Assembly: GCF_043944905.1 (NCBI RefSeq)
Contig: NZ_JBIMSN010000062.1
Span: forward strand, 124,001 to 188,000
Reading direction: 5' to 3'
Source of the DNA: Antrihabitans spumae
GTDB taxonomy: Bacteria > Actinomycetota > Actinomycetes > Mycobacteriales > Mycobacteriaceae
Length of the DNA: 64,000 nucleotides
Part shown: in pieces, positions 17,191 to 26,596 of the stretch
Layout: the number at the start of each line of letters is the position of its first letter
Numbering within the stretch: position 1 is the first letter of the stretch
Position numbers and translations under genes: made by a program
The notes under the pieces: model-generated
Database searches by the model: none
Told to the model about the DNA's origin: nothing
Seen by the model: the letters and a program-made list of their open reading frames with translations, nothing else

Positions 17191-18545
17191 AGTCGCCTAC
17201 GAATCGGGAACGACGCGAGGATCGCGAGCGCGAGCACACCACCGATTGCCGCAGCGCCGATCAGCGCGATATTGCGTGGACGATCGTCGCGAGGTGCTGC
17301 GGCAGCCGGTAGCGGCAAAGCCTTCGCCGCCATGGTCGGACGGGCAGCGGTGTTCGTTCCGACGTCGGCGGTGACGGCCGCGTAGGGATCGATGACGCCG
17401 AACCCGACCAGGGGATTCCACCCTTCCGCAGGCGCGTGCGCGGTTTTCTTCAGTCGATCGATCACCTGCCGTGCAGACAGTTGTGGAAATCTCGCCCTGA
17501 CGAGAGCAGCTGTTCCGCTCACGTACGGAACGGCAAAGCTGGTCCCGCGCAACACACCTTGGCGGCCTTTGTCGTCGATCGTGCCGGTTGTCAGGCCGGA
17601 ACGTCGCGGGTCGAGGGACGTGATGCTCTCGCCGGGTGCTGCGACGTCGAGCCACGGCCCGGCAACCGTGAATTGCGATGGCGCGCCGTTCGAGTCGACC
17701 GATCCGACGGCAATGACGTAGTCGTCGTACCAGGCCGGCGACACGATCGTGGCGACCTGGTCCCACGGGTCCGCTGTCGGGCGGAGCGGATCGAGGCCGG
17801 GATTGCTCGCGCAGTTCTCGTCGGTGTTGCCCGCTGCAGCGACGATGACGACGTCCTTGGCCACAGCGGCGTATTCCACCGCGGCACCAAGTACACGATC
17901 GTCCAAACTGCCGGTTGCGCAGGCTACTTCGGAAATATTGATCACTCGCGCGCCCATGTCCGCCGCGCGAACCACGGCCGCGGCAAGAGTGCGGATGTCG
18001 CCGTATCCGTCGGCGGTCTGGCCTTCGCGTTGCTGTTCGGCTCGGCCGGCAACTTGAAACGCCCTGCTGGACTGCCGAATCGACAGAATCGTTGCCTCGG
18101 GCGCGACACCGACGAAGCCCTGACCGTCGACGGCGGTCGCGGCGATGATTCCTGCGACGACGGTGCCGTGCACGTCGCAGTCGTCGGTGCCGTCCGTCGT
18201 TCCCACGTAGTCGCCGCCAGGAACGAGGCCGGGCAGGCGCGGATGACGTGCGACACCGGTATCGATGACCGCAACCAGTTGACCTGCACCCCTGGTGAAT
18301 TGCCACGCGGAGGTGAAGTCGAGATCACGCTGGCCGACGGGAACGGTCGGCCCGTCGCCGTCTGGTGCGGTTTCAGCGCAGCGCAACTTCTGCTCGGTCT
18401 TCTCGAACGGGGCCGGCGTCGCTCCGGACGGCAACCTGCCGGGGTCGATCGGAGGCGGTCGGTCGGCGGCGGCAGAGCCTTGGCCGAGTGACGCAGAGAG
18501 CGCGAGCAGCGCTGCGACCGCGATCGGTCGCCACGCGCCGCTCAT
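17139..18545 (-). CDS. mycP: Mycosin, membrane-anchored subtilisin-like protease MycP
   Basis: A 468-aa mycosin. A signal peptide covers about residues 1-28; the catalytic triad is D95 (VIDTG), H126 (DVHGT) and S336 (GTSFAVP), with the oxyanion Asn in AAAGN (N240). A C-terminal membrane helix at about residues 428-450 is followed by an Arg-rich cytoplasmic tail. Cys residues in DDCDVHG, VACATG and NCASN suggest disulfides. Mycosins stabilise the ESX complex and process some substrates. ATG 18545 overlaps the eccD stop (ATGA), so eccD and mycP form one transcript. Confidence 0.93.
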   Translation of the reverse strand: MSGAWRPIAVAALLALSASLGQGSAAADRPPPIDPGRLPSGATPAPFEKTEQKLRCAETAPDGDGPTVPVGQRDLDFTSAWQFTRGAGQLVAVIDTGVARHPRLPGLVPGGDYVGTTDGTDDCDVHGTVVAGIIAATAVDGQGFVGVAPEATILSIRQSSRAFQVAGRAEQQREGQTADGYGDIRTLAAAVVRAADMGARVINISEVACATGSLDDRVLGAAVEYAAVAKDVVIVAAAGNTDENCASNPGLDPLRPTADPWDQVATIVSPAWYDDYVIAVGSVDSNGAPSQFTVAGPWLDVAAPGESITSLDPRRSGLTTGTIDDKGRQGVLRGTSFAVPYVSGTAALVRARFPQLSARQVIDRLKKTAHAPAEGWNPLVGFGVIDPYAAVTADVGTNTAARPTMAAKALPLPAAAAPRDDRPRNIALIGAAAIGGVLALAILASFPIRRRLHLSDTNAGAGSGATPS

Positions 18546-20023
18546 ATTCCGCGCAACAGCGCGAAAAGACCGGCGACCCAGCTGACCAACGGCAGAACGG
18601 CAGCGACACAGGCGTATTCGAGTAGTTCGACGGATCGGCGCACGGGTGGCGAGAACGTACGAGCCGGCGCCAGGATACCGAGCACAAGCGCGGCAACGGC
18701 CAATGCCATCGCTGCGCCGAAGATCGCCAACGGAGCGTCGACGGATACGGCGGCGTCGATGAGCAGTGCGACGAGAATCGCTGCGCCGCCTGCGATCAGG
18801 ACACTGGCCTGCTCGGCGCTCGCGTAGGTGCGCCCCCGAAACATCAGGACCGCGGCGCACACGAGTGCCAATGCCGTTCCCTGCCAATAGATGTCGCTGA
18901 TGCCAGCAATGTCGGTCGCGGCGAGCGCACCGCCGATCGTGACGAGCGTCGTCGCTCCGATCAGCCCTGACAGATAACGACGAGCCCGCTCCGTCTTCGC
19001 GGTGAGCGCGGCGAACGTCGGCAGCGCCTGATCGTCGGAAGGGTCGTCCTCGGCCGGATCGACCGAGGTGCCAGGCGCGGGAACGTTGGGTAGCGGCAGC
19101 TTGGCCAGCAGCATGGAAACCCTTGGTGCAAAAGCCAATCCGATGAGTGCCGCGGCGGCAAGGACCGCGCCGACCGTGCGAAGCGAGGCATCGGTCGTGA
19201 GCGCAACGAGCGCAGCGGGCGCAACGAAGGCTGCCGCGACGGCAACGCCGGTGAACAGCGTCAGGCCGACGCCGCCCACCCGAAGTGCCAATACCGCAAT
19301 CGCGCCGACCAGCGTTGCGCCGAGCAAGACGTGTGCCGACGACGTTTCGCCGGGCACGAACAGCACGCCGGCGGCGAAAGCGGTCGGCAGCGAACACCCC
19401 GCCAACACCAGGGCGCTCTGCGCGTCGAAGTAGATCCGCGCAGTCACTGTCCCTGCGATCAGCAGCAACAGCGAGGCGAAAAGGGCACACACACCGCCGA
19501 TCACGTCCTCTTCGCCCGCACCGGACCACAGCAACGCAAAACAGCCGACGACTGTCGCGACGGCGGCGAGAACCGATCCGAGCAGTCGTGCGCTCGTGTT
19601 GGTCCATCGGTTATAGCGGTCGGCGTCGACCATCGCGACGTTGTACATGATGTCGTCGAAGAGCGGCGTTGGAGCGGCGGCGGCCGGGCTCTCCAGCAAC
19701 AGCAGGTCACCGTCTCGGATCCCGTGTTCGCTCAGGCTCAGCGTGGACGACAGCGGCGGTTGACCGACTTTCGCGAGCACCCATTCCTGCGGTCCGTCGG
19801 CATCCTGCGCCGATGCGACGGGTGGATCGACGTCGCCGGTGTTGGCATGAGTGCTGATCATGTCGACGATCCCGGGGATCAGCAGGGCCAACGAGACGTC
19901 GGCAGGCACTGCGAGGTCGACCTGGGTACGCCGCGCCAGGATCGTCAGTCGGCACAGGTCGGGCGCCCGTACCCGCGCCGAGCTGGTCTCGTGTGCTGGT
20001 TCGCTGATACGCGCAGCAGTCAT
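18542..20023 (-). CDS. eccD: Type VII secretion integral membrane protein EccD
   Basis: A 493-aa protein with an N-terminal ubiquitin-like domain (about residues 22-115, with LTILARRTQVDLAVPADV and the tail DGDLLLLE) and then about 11 hydrophobic helices, the standard EccD layout. Two EccD copies per protomer line the ESX pore. ATG 20023 is preceded by a run of G (GGGGGGA) as ribosome site. It diverges from eccC over 161 bp; no palindrome was noted in that gap. It is transcribed with mycP. Confidence 0.93.
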   Translation of the reverse strand: MTAARISEPAHETSSARVRAPDLCRLTILARRTQVDLAVPADVSLALLIPGIVDMISTHANTGDVDPPVASAQDADGPQEWVLAKVGQPPLSSTLSLSEHGIRDGDLLLLESPAAAAPTPLFDDIMYNVAMVDADRYNRWTNTSARLLGSVLAAVATVVGCFALLWSGAGEEDVIGGVCALFASLLLLIAGTVTARIYFDAQSALVLAGCSLPTAFAAGVLFVPGETSSAHVLLGATLVGAIAVLALRVGGVGLTLFTGVAVAAAFVAPAALVALTTDASLRTVGAVLAAAALIGLAFAPRVSMLLAKLPLPNVPAPGTSVDPAEDDPSDDQALPTFAALTAKTERARRYLSGLIGATTLVTIGGALAATDIAGISDIYWQGTALALVCAAVLMFRGRTYASAEQASVLIAGGAAILVALLIDAAVSVDAPLAIFGAAMALAVAALVLGILAPARTFSPPVRRSVELLEYACVAAVLPLVSWVAGLFALLRGI

Positions 20024-20184
20024 GATGGTCCCCCCTGGCCATGAGTGTGCTCCGACGAACTGTACGACATGTCGGAGCAGCCCTTTACTATTAGCCCGGC
20101 AGCCTCACCGGTGACAGGGACTCGTGTGGGGTCTTGTTACGGAGGATGCTGCACGGGGGTGATCGAAATCGGGGGGAGTTCTCT

Positions 20185-23100
20185 ATGAGTACGGTGCGGT
20201 TCCAACGCAGGACTCGGCGTGAAGTGCCGAGGGCTCCTGGCGGTGAAGTTGCCCTCCAGCCGCCACCGGAAATCCCACGCGTCACGCCGGGCAACCTGAT
20301 GATGAAGCTGCTTCCGGTCGTCATGGTCGTCGCAATGGTCGGCATGATGGCGTTGCTCTTCACCTCGGGAGGCATCGGGTCCAACCCGTACAGCCTGCTG
20401 TTTCCGGTCATGATGTTGTTCTCGATGCTCGGTATGTTCGCAGGTCAGGGTGGTCGCGGTGGGGGAGCGAAGACCGCGGAGGCCAACGAGGATCGCAAGG
20501 ATTACCTGCGCTACCTCGATCAGCTCCGACGAGATGTCTACGAGACCGGCGACGCGCAACGCACCGCGCTCACCTGGAGTCATCCCGATCCGCATCTGCT
20601 CTGGACTCTTGCGGGCTCGTCGCGCATGTGGGAGCGACGGGTGACCGATGCCGACTACTGCCACGCTCGCGTCGGACGTGGCAGCCAGCGCCTCGCCACT
20701 CGACTTGTTGCGCCCGAGACCGGCCCCGTCGAAGAGCTGGAGCCCGTCGCCGCTGTCTCGCTGCGCCGATTCGTGCGAGCCCATTCAGTTGTTCCCGACC
20801 TACCTACCGCCGTCTCGCTCCGCGGGTTCGCCTCCATCGCTCTCGACGGTGATCGTGACGCTGCTCGGGCGCTGGTGCGGTCCATGCTCGCCCAGCTCTG
20901 TACGTTCCACAGCCCGGATCAACTGCAGGTAGCGGTTGTGTGCGGCCCCGACACCGCGCGCGAATGGGAATGGGTGAAATGGCTGCCGCATTCGCAGCAT
21001 CCCGATGCGGTCGACGGTGTCGGAAGTCAGCGGATGGTCTACGGCTCGATCATCGAACTGAACGCTGCGATCGGCTCGCAACTCGTGCTGCGCAGTAAGT
21101 TCTCGCGCAGTGCGCCGCCGCAGGCAGGGGTCGCGCAGATCGTCGTCGTGGTCGACGGCGGGTTGCTCGAATCCGACGTCGAGACCGACCACATCGTCGA
21201 CGGCGGCGTCGATTCGGTCACCGTGATCGATCTCAGTGCATACGCACCGCGGCTTGCCGCAACGCGCGGGCTGCAACTTGTCGTCGAGAGCGGCACGATC
21301 GGAGCCCGCAGCGGAGCTGGGATCGAGCCGTTCGCAGCCGTCGATGATCTGAGCGCACAGCAAGCTCAAACCGTCGCGAGGCGCCTTGCGCCCTACCGCG
21401 CACCGTCGCGCCGGGCCGACACAACGGACGAGGGTGAGTCGATATCGTCGTGGAGCCAGCTCCTCGGTCTCGGCGACGTCGGCCTGCTCAATCCGAATCA
21501 CGCGTGGCGCACCCGCAGCGGCCGAGACCGGTTGCGAGTTCCGATCGGTGTCGCTGCCGACGGCACCGCGGTCGAGCTCGACCTCAAAGAGGCCGCCGAG
21601 AACGGAATGGGTCCGCACGGGTTGTGCATCGGCGCAACAGGTTCCGGCAAGTCGGAATTTCTGCGAACGTTGGTCGTCGGGTTGATCGCCACACATTCAC
21701 CCGACCAGCTGAACCTGGTTCTCGTCGACTTCAAGGGCGGCGCGACCTTCCTTGGCCTCGACAGCGCGCCGCATGTCGCGGCCGTGATCACCAACCTCGA
21801 AGAGGAATCCGCGCTCGTCGATCGGATGAAGGACGCGCTTGCGGGCGAGATGAACAGGCGGCAAGAGTTGCTGCGGTCGGCGGGTAACTTCGCGAACGTT
21901 TCCGATTACGAGAAGGCTCGCGCGGCAGGCGCTGATCTCGATCCGCTGCCTGCCTTGTTCGTCGTGATCGACGAGTTCTCCGAATTGCTCTCCCAGCAGC
22001 CGGAGTTTGCCGATCTGTTCGTCGCGATAGGGCGACTCGGCCGGTCGCTGCACATGCACCTCTTGCTTGCGAGTCAACGTCTCGACGAGGGCAAGCTCCG
22101 CGGACTCGACAGCCACCTTTCCTACCGCATCGGCTTGAAGACGTTCTCCGCCAACGAATCCCGTACCGTTCTCGGTGTCCCGGATGCCTATCACCTGCCT
22201 GCGAATCCGGGTGCGGGTTACCTGCGTTCGGACGCATCGGAGATCGTGAGATTCCAGGGTGCGTACGTGTCGGGTACCTACGTCGGGCGTGGCACACGAG
22301 AATCCGCCGAGCAGGGGCCTGGCTCGGTCGACGTCGAGTCGAGGGTTTTCACCGCCGCTCCGGTCGCCGCGCTGCAGGTCGAACCGAATGTCGCACCGGT
22401 CCTGCAGGCAGAGCCCGTCGACGACGGCGACGGCCCGACAGTGTTGCAGACGGTCGTCGACCGGGTTCGCGGCAGGGGTACACCCGCACACGAGATCTGG
22501 CTACCGCCACTCGACGAGCCAGCGACGTTGGATCAGCTGATTCCGCGATCGGTCCTGGTCGAGCCGACGCCGCGGCAGGCAACGCTACGTACCCCGATCG
22601 GACTCATCGACCGACCGTTCGACCAGCGGCGCGATCCGCTGATCGTCGACCTGTCCGGCGCCAAAGGGCATGTGGCCATCGTCGGCGGTCCGCAGTCGGG
22701 CAAATCGACCGCGCTTCGGTCGTTGATCGTGTCGATGGCGATGACACACTCCGCGGAACAGGTGCAGTTCTACTGTCTCGATTTCGGCGGCGGCACACTG
22801 GCCGGTCTGGACGGTTTGCCCCACGTCGGCTCGGTGGCTAACCGGCTCGACGAGGACAGGGTGCGTCGAACCGTTGCCGAGATGTCGACGTTGGTACGTC
22901 AGCGCGAAAAACGCTTCCGGCAACTCGGCGTGGAGTCGATGGCGGAGTTCCGTCGACTGCGCGCCGCCGAACCCGCTCACGCCGCCGGCGTTGCGGGTGT
23001 GGCCGACGATCCGTTCGGAGATGCCTTTCTCGTCATCGACGGCTACGGCAGCATCCGCCAAGATTTCGAACCGCTCGAGCAGCAGATCACCAACCTTGCC

Positions 23101-24198
23101 GTGCAAGGTCTCTCCTACGGCGTGCACGTGGTGCTCTCCGCCGCGCGGTGGGGCGAAGTCAGGCCGGCGTTGAAGGACCAGTTGGGTACGCGCATCGAGT
23201 TGCGACTCGGCGATCCCGCCGACTCCGAACTCGGCCGCCGGATCGGACTCCTGGTACCCGAAGGTCGACCTGGCCGTGGCATCACGCGGGATTCGTTGCA
23301 TCTGTTGACCGCACTTCCGCGAGTGGACGGCATCGGCGACGCGAACGATCTTCGTACCGGTGTCGCGGACGCGGTGTCCGCCATCGCAGCGGCAACGACG
23401 AGCAGGCACGCTCCGCCGGTGCGGATGCTGCCCGATCGCCTCACCAGAGCCGAACTCGTCCATGCGACGTCGGGTTGGCCCGAGTACAACGACCCCGCGA
23501 CGAAATGCCTGCAGGTACCGATCGGCCTGGACGAAGCCGAACTTGCGCCGGTCTTCGTCAACTTCGCCGAACAGACGCACTTCATGATCTTCGGCGATAT
23601 CGAGTGCGGCAAGACGGCGTTGCTTCGGGGTATCTGCGAGGGTTTGATAGCATCCAACACCCCCGAGCAGGTCAAGATCGTCATCGGCGATACCCGACGA
23701 ACGATGTTGGGAGCCTTCGAGTCGAGCCATATCGGTGGGTATGCGCCGGTGGTGTCGACGCTGGCGCAGATGATGGTCGAACTCGCCGCCATCCTGGCGC
23801 GTCGCATGCCGCCCCAGGATGTCAATCAGCAGCAACTCCGCGATCGCTCGTGGTGGTCGGGACCCGAGATCTACGTCGTGATCGACGACTACGACCTGGT
23901 CTCGACATCGTCGGGCAATCCGTTGACGCCTCTGCTCGAATATCTGCCGCTGGCAAAGGATCTCGGCTTCCATCTCGTGATCGCGCGACGGTCCGGCGGG
24001 GCTGCCCGTGCCCTGTACGAACCGGTGATCGCGCGGATGCGAGACGTGTCGACCGGCGGCCTGGTGATGAGTGGCAGTCGCGACGAAGGCAATCTGATCG
24101 GCGCCGTTCGGCCGAGCGAGATGCCACCCGGCCGCGGCACTCTCGTGACCCGTGCCGGTAGTGGACTGATTCAGACAACTTGGATGCCGCCGCTGTGA
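20185..24198 (+). CDS. eccC: Type VII secretion FtsK/SpoIIIE-type ATPase EccC
   Basis: A 1337-aa single-chain EccC: two N-terminal membrane helices (about residues 37-85), a DUF domain, and three FtsK-like ATPase domains with P-loops GATGSGKSE (about 482), GGPQSGKST (about 834) and GDIECGKTA (about 1137). The first has a clear Walker B (VVIDEFSELL); EccC binds the WXG100 export signal through the C-terminal ATPase. ATG 20185 with GGGGGGAG was chosen over an ATG 17 codons upstream because the family starts MSTVRFQRRTR. It overlaps the next gene by 4 bp. Confidence 0.95.
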   Translation: MSTVRFQRRTRREVPRAPGGEVALQPPPEIPRVTPGNLMMKLLPVVMVVAMVGMMALLFTSGGIGSNPYSLLFPVMMLFSMLGMFAGQGGRGGGAKTAEANEDRKDYLRYLDQLRRDVYETGDAQRTALTWSHPDPHLLWTLAGSSRMWERRVTDADYCHARVGRGSQRLATRLVAPETGPVEELEPVAAVSLRRFVRAHSVVPDLPTAVSLRGFASIALDGDRDAARALVRSMLAQLCTFHSPDQLQVAVVCGPDTAREWEWVKWLPHSQHPDAVDGVGSQRMVYGSIIELNAAIGSQLVLRSKFSRSAPPQAGVAQIVVVVDGGLLESDVETDHIVDGGVDSVTVIDLSAYAPRLAATRGLQLVVESGTIGARSGAGIEPFAAVDDLSAQQAQTVARRLAPYRAPSRRADTTDEGESISSWSQLLGLGDVGLLNPNHAWRTRSGRDRLRVPIGVAADGTAVELDLKEAAENGMGPHGLCIGATGSGKSEFLRTLVVGLIATHSPDQLNLVLVDFKGGATFLGLDSAPHVAAVITNLEEESALVDRMKDALAGEMNRRQELLRSAGNFANVSDYEKARAAGADLDPLPALFVVIDEFSELLSQQPEFADLFVAIGRLGRSLHMHLLLASQRLDEGKLRGLDSHLSYRIGLKTFSANESRTVLGVPDAYHLPANPGAGYLRSDASEIVRFQGAYVSGTYVGRGTRESAEQGPGSVDVESRVFTAAPVAALQVEPNVAPVLQAEPVDDGDGPTVLQTVVDRVRGRGTPAHEIWLPPLDEPATLDQLIPRSVLVEPTPRQATLRTPIGLIDRPFDQRRDPLIVDLSGAKGHVAIVGGPQSGKSTALRSLIVSMAMTHSAEQVQFYCLDFGGGTLAGLDGLPHVGSVANRLDEDRVRRTVAEMSTLVRQREKRFRQLGVESMAEFRRLRAAEPAHAAGVAGVADDPFGDAFLVIDGYGSIRQDFEPLEQQITNLAVQGLSYGVHVVLSAARWGEVRPALKDQLGTRIELRLGDPADSELGRRIGLLVPEGRPGRGITRDSLHLLTALPRVDGIGDANDLRTGVADAVSAIAAATTSRHAPPVRMLPDRLTRAELVHATSGWPEYNDPATKCLQVPIGLDEAELAPVFVNFAEQTHFMIFGDIECGKTALLRGICEGLIASNTPEQVKIVIGDTRRTMLGAFESSHIGGYAPVVSTLAQMMVELAAILARRMPPQDVNQQQLRDRSWWSGPEIYVVIDDYDLVSTSSGNPLTPLLEYLPLAKDLGFHLVIARRSGGAARALYEPVIARMRDVSTGGLVMSGSRDEGNLIGAVRPSEMPPGRGTLVTRAGSGLIQTTWMPPL

Positions 24199-25580
24199 CC
24201 GCCCACGTCGCGCTCCACCTGACCGACTCGCGTGTGTGGGTTCGGTACGGCCGGGAGGAGTGGGACGGACCGGTCGCGATGGACGATGCAGCGCAGGTGC
24301 AGATGTCACCGGCCTGGTTCGTCGACAGCGGCTACTGCGCCACACCCGACCGCGCTGTTCCGATCGCGGAGTCACTCGGACGAATTCTGCGTGACGCGAT
24401 CGGCGAGGTCGGCTGTCGACCACCAGCGGAGCTGGTCGTCGCGACCTATCCGACGAACTGGGGAACTGCTCGTCTGAACGTGCTTGCGACAGCGTTGCGT
24501 TCGTTCGCGAACGAGGCGGAGTTCGTTGCGATCGCGGTCGCAGCCGCCCGAGCTGCAGCAGTTCGTGGGAAGTGCGCCACCGACGCGAACATCGTCGTGC
24601 TCGAGATCGGCGCCATGACGACCGTGGCGAGCTGTGTTGGACAGGCGTCGGGCGAAGGTCGCGTCGTTGCCTGCGAGCTGATCACCGACATCGGACTCGC
24701 CGACTGCAGCGAGCGTCGTGACGAACTGGTCGAGGTGGTCGACACCGTGATCGGATCGCGGCGGGTGGACGCTCTTGTGATCGTCGGCGACCTGGTTGCC
24801 ACGGATATCGAAGCCCTCACCGAGGCGTTGTCCAGTCGATCCCCTGTCGAATTCTTGGCAGCGCGGGATCTCGTTCGCCATGTGGGTCGCCCGATTGTGA
24901 GCGAGCCGCAGATCGCGCGGCCCGAGCCCGTTCGCAACGTCGACTGGCTCGCTGCCGCGCCGGCAGACCGTGCGGCGTCGAGGGGGTCGCGTCGTACGGC
25001 ACGACGGGTCCGAATGTTGGCAGCTGCGGCGCTGGTCGCGGTGGTCGCAGTCGGTGCAGGAGTCGCGTTCGCGTCGTCGCGAGAGGACCGGCACCTCGAC
25101 ACCGCGGAGCCGGGCGCCGCGCCGACCACGGATACCGATGTCGGCGAACTCACCCTCGGCAGGATCCGTGTGACGATCCCCGACGGCTGGCGGATCACTT
25201 CATCCGAGCCTCAGCAGCCAGGCCAGCTGCCGCGCCTGGAGCTAGTGCCGATTTCTGGCCCGGAGCGACGAATCACAGTCACTCAGTACGTAATTCGCTC
25301 CGACCTCGACTTGGAGGGGATTGCGAACGTGCTGCGGCGAAAGGTCGACGAAAGCCCGAACGGGGCAAATTACGAGGGCATCGAGGCGGACGTCGTGTTC
25401 GCGGGGCGACACGGTGTCACGTTCCGCGAGAACCCCGATGGACGTTCGCAAGTCAGGTGGCACGTGATGGTGGATCGGGATACGCAGGTCGGTGTCGGCT
25501 GTCAGGGGCTGTTCGGTGAGTGGGATGCCCTGTCGGGTGACTGCGAGCGAGTTGTCAGCAGCGTCGTGATATCACCATGA
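24195..25580 (+). CDS. Type VII secretion-associated protein, Rv3446c-like
   Basis: A 461-aa protein of the Rv3446c family found after eccC in ESX-4 loci. Residues 1-240 look like an actin/Hsp70-type fold (ADANIVVLEIGAMTT phosphate-loop-like segment); one membrane helix lies at about 274-294 and a C-terminal extracellular domain follows (RIRVTIPDGWRITSSEP, paired Cys at the end). The GTG at 24195 overlaps the eccC stop; ATG 24180 is a possible alternative. Function unknown, but co-transcription with eccC and the Esx genes points to a role in ESX-4 assembly or regulation. Confidence 0.85.
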   Translation: MTAHVALHLTDSRVWVRYGREEWDGPVAMDDAAQVQMSPAWFVDSGYCATPDRAVPIAESLGRILRDAIGEVGCRPPAELVVATYPTNWGTARLNVLATALRSFANEAEFVAIAVAAARAAAVRGKCATDANIVVLEIGAMTTVASCVGQASGEGRVVACELITDIGLADCSERRDELVEVVDTVIGSRRVDALVIVGDLVATDIEALTEALSSRSPVEFLAARDLVRHVGRPIVSEPQIARPEPVRNVDWLAAAPADRAASRGSRRTARRVRMLAAAALVAVVAVGAGVAFASSREDRHLDTAEPGAAPTTDTDVGELTLGRIRVTIPDGWRITSSEPQQPGQLPRLELVPISGPERRITVTQYVIRSDLDLEGIANVLRRKVDESPNGANYEGIEADVVFAGRHGVTFRENPDGRSQVRWHVMVDRDTQVGVGCQGLFGEWDALSGDCERVVSSVVISP

Positions 25581-25723
25581 CAAATATCGCCCTGACGAGC
25601 CGGTTCGCGACTTTCGAAACAGATGGAACCGATTGGACTCGACCGACGTCCAACCAGATGTAGGGCACGAATCGGCAGTCCAGCGGGGGGTGCCGACCCG
25701 GACGGTATGACAAGGAGTTCGTG

Positions 25724-26050
25724 ATGGCAGGTGTGATTACCGATGTCGGCGCGATGGAAGCAGCGGCAGGACATGTCGAGACGGTCAACGGGCAGATGCA
25801 GCGATACATCGCCGATGTCAGGGCGCAGGCCGAGTCTTCCGGCGCAGCGTGGAAGGGCGACGCTGGCACCGCGTTCCGCCTTTTGATGACGCAGTACGAC
25901 GAGGCCTCGGTGAAGATCCAGCGGAGCCTGCAGACCATCGCCGATCGCATTCGCGAGAACGGCAAGGGCTACGACGTCGCCGAGCAGGCGAACCAGGAGC
26001 AGATCCACAGCACCGGAGCTTCTTCGCAGCTGCTCGACATCAAAGCCTGA
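25724..26050 (+). CDS. WXG100 protein, ESX-4 substrate (first of pair)
   Basis: A 108-aa helical hairpin protein with the WXG turn as WKG (SSGAAWKGDAG) near residue 43 and a C-terminal YxxxE-type signal region (GYDVAEQANQE). It should form a heterodimer with the next protein and be exported by ESX-4. AAGGAG six nt before ATG 25724 fixes the start over the GTG at 25721. By position it corresponds to esxU/esxT of M. tuberculosis, but which of the two is not resolved. The 143-bp gap before it may hold its own promoter. Confidence 0.92.
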   Translation: MAGVITDVGAMEAAAGHVETVNGQMQRYIADVRAQAESSGAAWKGDAGTAFRLLMTQYDEASVKIQRSLQTIADRIRENGKGYDVAEQANQEQIHSTGASSQLLDIKA

Positions 26051-26085
26051 CGTCCACACCTACACGCCAAAGGAGTTATACCGAA

Positions 26086-26367
26086 ATGTTGGATTACAAA
26101 TTCGGTGAGATCGACGCCATGTCGGACAGCTTGCGTTCGCGGTCGGTCGCACTCAACGAAACTCACGACGAGCTCAAGGGTTACGTCGCTGCGCTCGCCG
26201 CTACGTGGGAAGGTCAGGCGCAGGCGAACTATCAGTCGGTGCAGCGCGATTGGGATCAAGCGCACCAGCAGTTGGTCGAGGTACTCAACAAGATCGCGAA
26301 CGTCGTCCGCGACGGCAACTCGGGTATGCAGGCAACAGAGGGTCGCGAAGCCATGAAGTGGGCCTGA
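26086..26367 (+). CDS. WXG100 protein, ESX-4 substrate (second of pair)
   Basis: A 93-aa WXG100 protein: helix 1 MLDYKFGEIDAMSDSL, turn ATWEGQAQANY (WEG at about residues 41-43), helix 2 to the end (MKWA). It lacks a clear YxxxD/E tail, so the export signal is probably provided by the partner at 25724. The ribosome site AAAGGAG lies 10 nt before the ATG. It is the last gene of the eccC transcript, followed by a strong terminator. Confidence 0.92.
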   Translation: MLDYKFGEIDAMSDSLRSRSVALNETHDELKGYVAALAATWEGQAQANYQSVQRDWDQAHQQLVEVLNKIANVVRDGNSGMQATEGREAMKWA

Positions 26368-26388
26368 AGGTCCGTACGACTGAGCACC

Positions 26389-26419
26389 GCGCCCGGCAGC
26401 TGGATCCGCTGCCGGGCGC
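26389..26419. terminator. Strong terminator hairpin after the Esx genes
   Basis: A perfect 12-bp GC-rich stem (GCGCCCGGCAGC / GCTGCCGGGCGC) with a 7-nt loop starts 22 bp after the stop of the second WXG100 gene. It has no T-tract, as is usual for actinobacterial hairpins. Confidence 0.82.
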
Positions 26420-26583
26420 ATCGCTGTCTCGGTAGCCGATGGCTATGGCCGCCACCGGATGTCGGCGGTTCCAGGTACCCGAAGTGCTCCTGCGCCTGCG
26501 AACTCTGCTGGTTGTCGACGTCGACCAACTCGGTCGTGGGTATCGGTCGGCCTCGGAACCACCCGGGGGCAATGTGGGCCGAG

Positions 26584-26589
26584 TAGCAT
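26584..26589 (+). promoter_or_regulatory. Probable -10 element TAGCAT of a leaderless transcript
   Basis: TANNNT-type -10 seven nt before the ATG at 26597, which has no Shine-Dalgarno. The start of transcription would fall at or next to the A of ATG. No good -35 is visible. Confidence 0.4.
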
Positions 26590-26596
26590 CGCCGAA

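Noticed and set aside
22585..24423. 612-codon minus-strand frame
   Set aside because: It lies opposite eccC, whose third ATPase domain covers it. The translated sequence has no recognisable motif.
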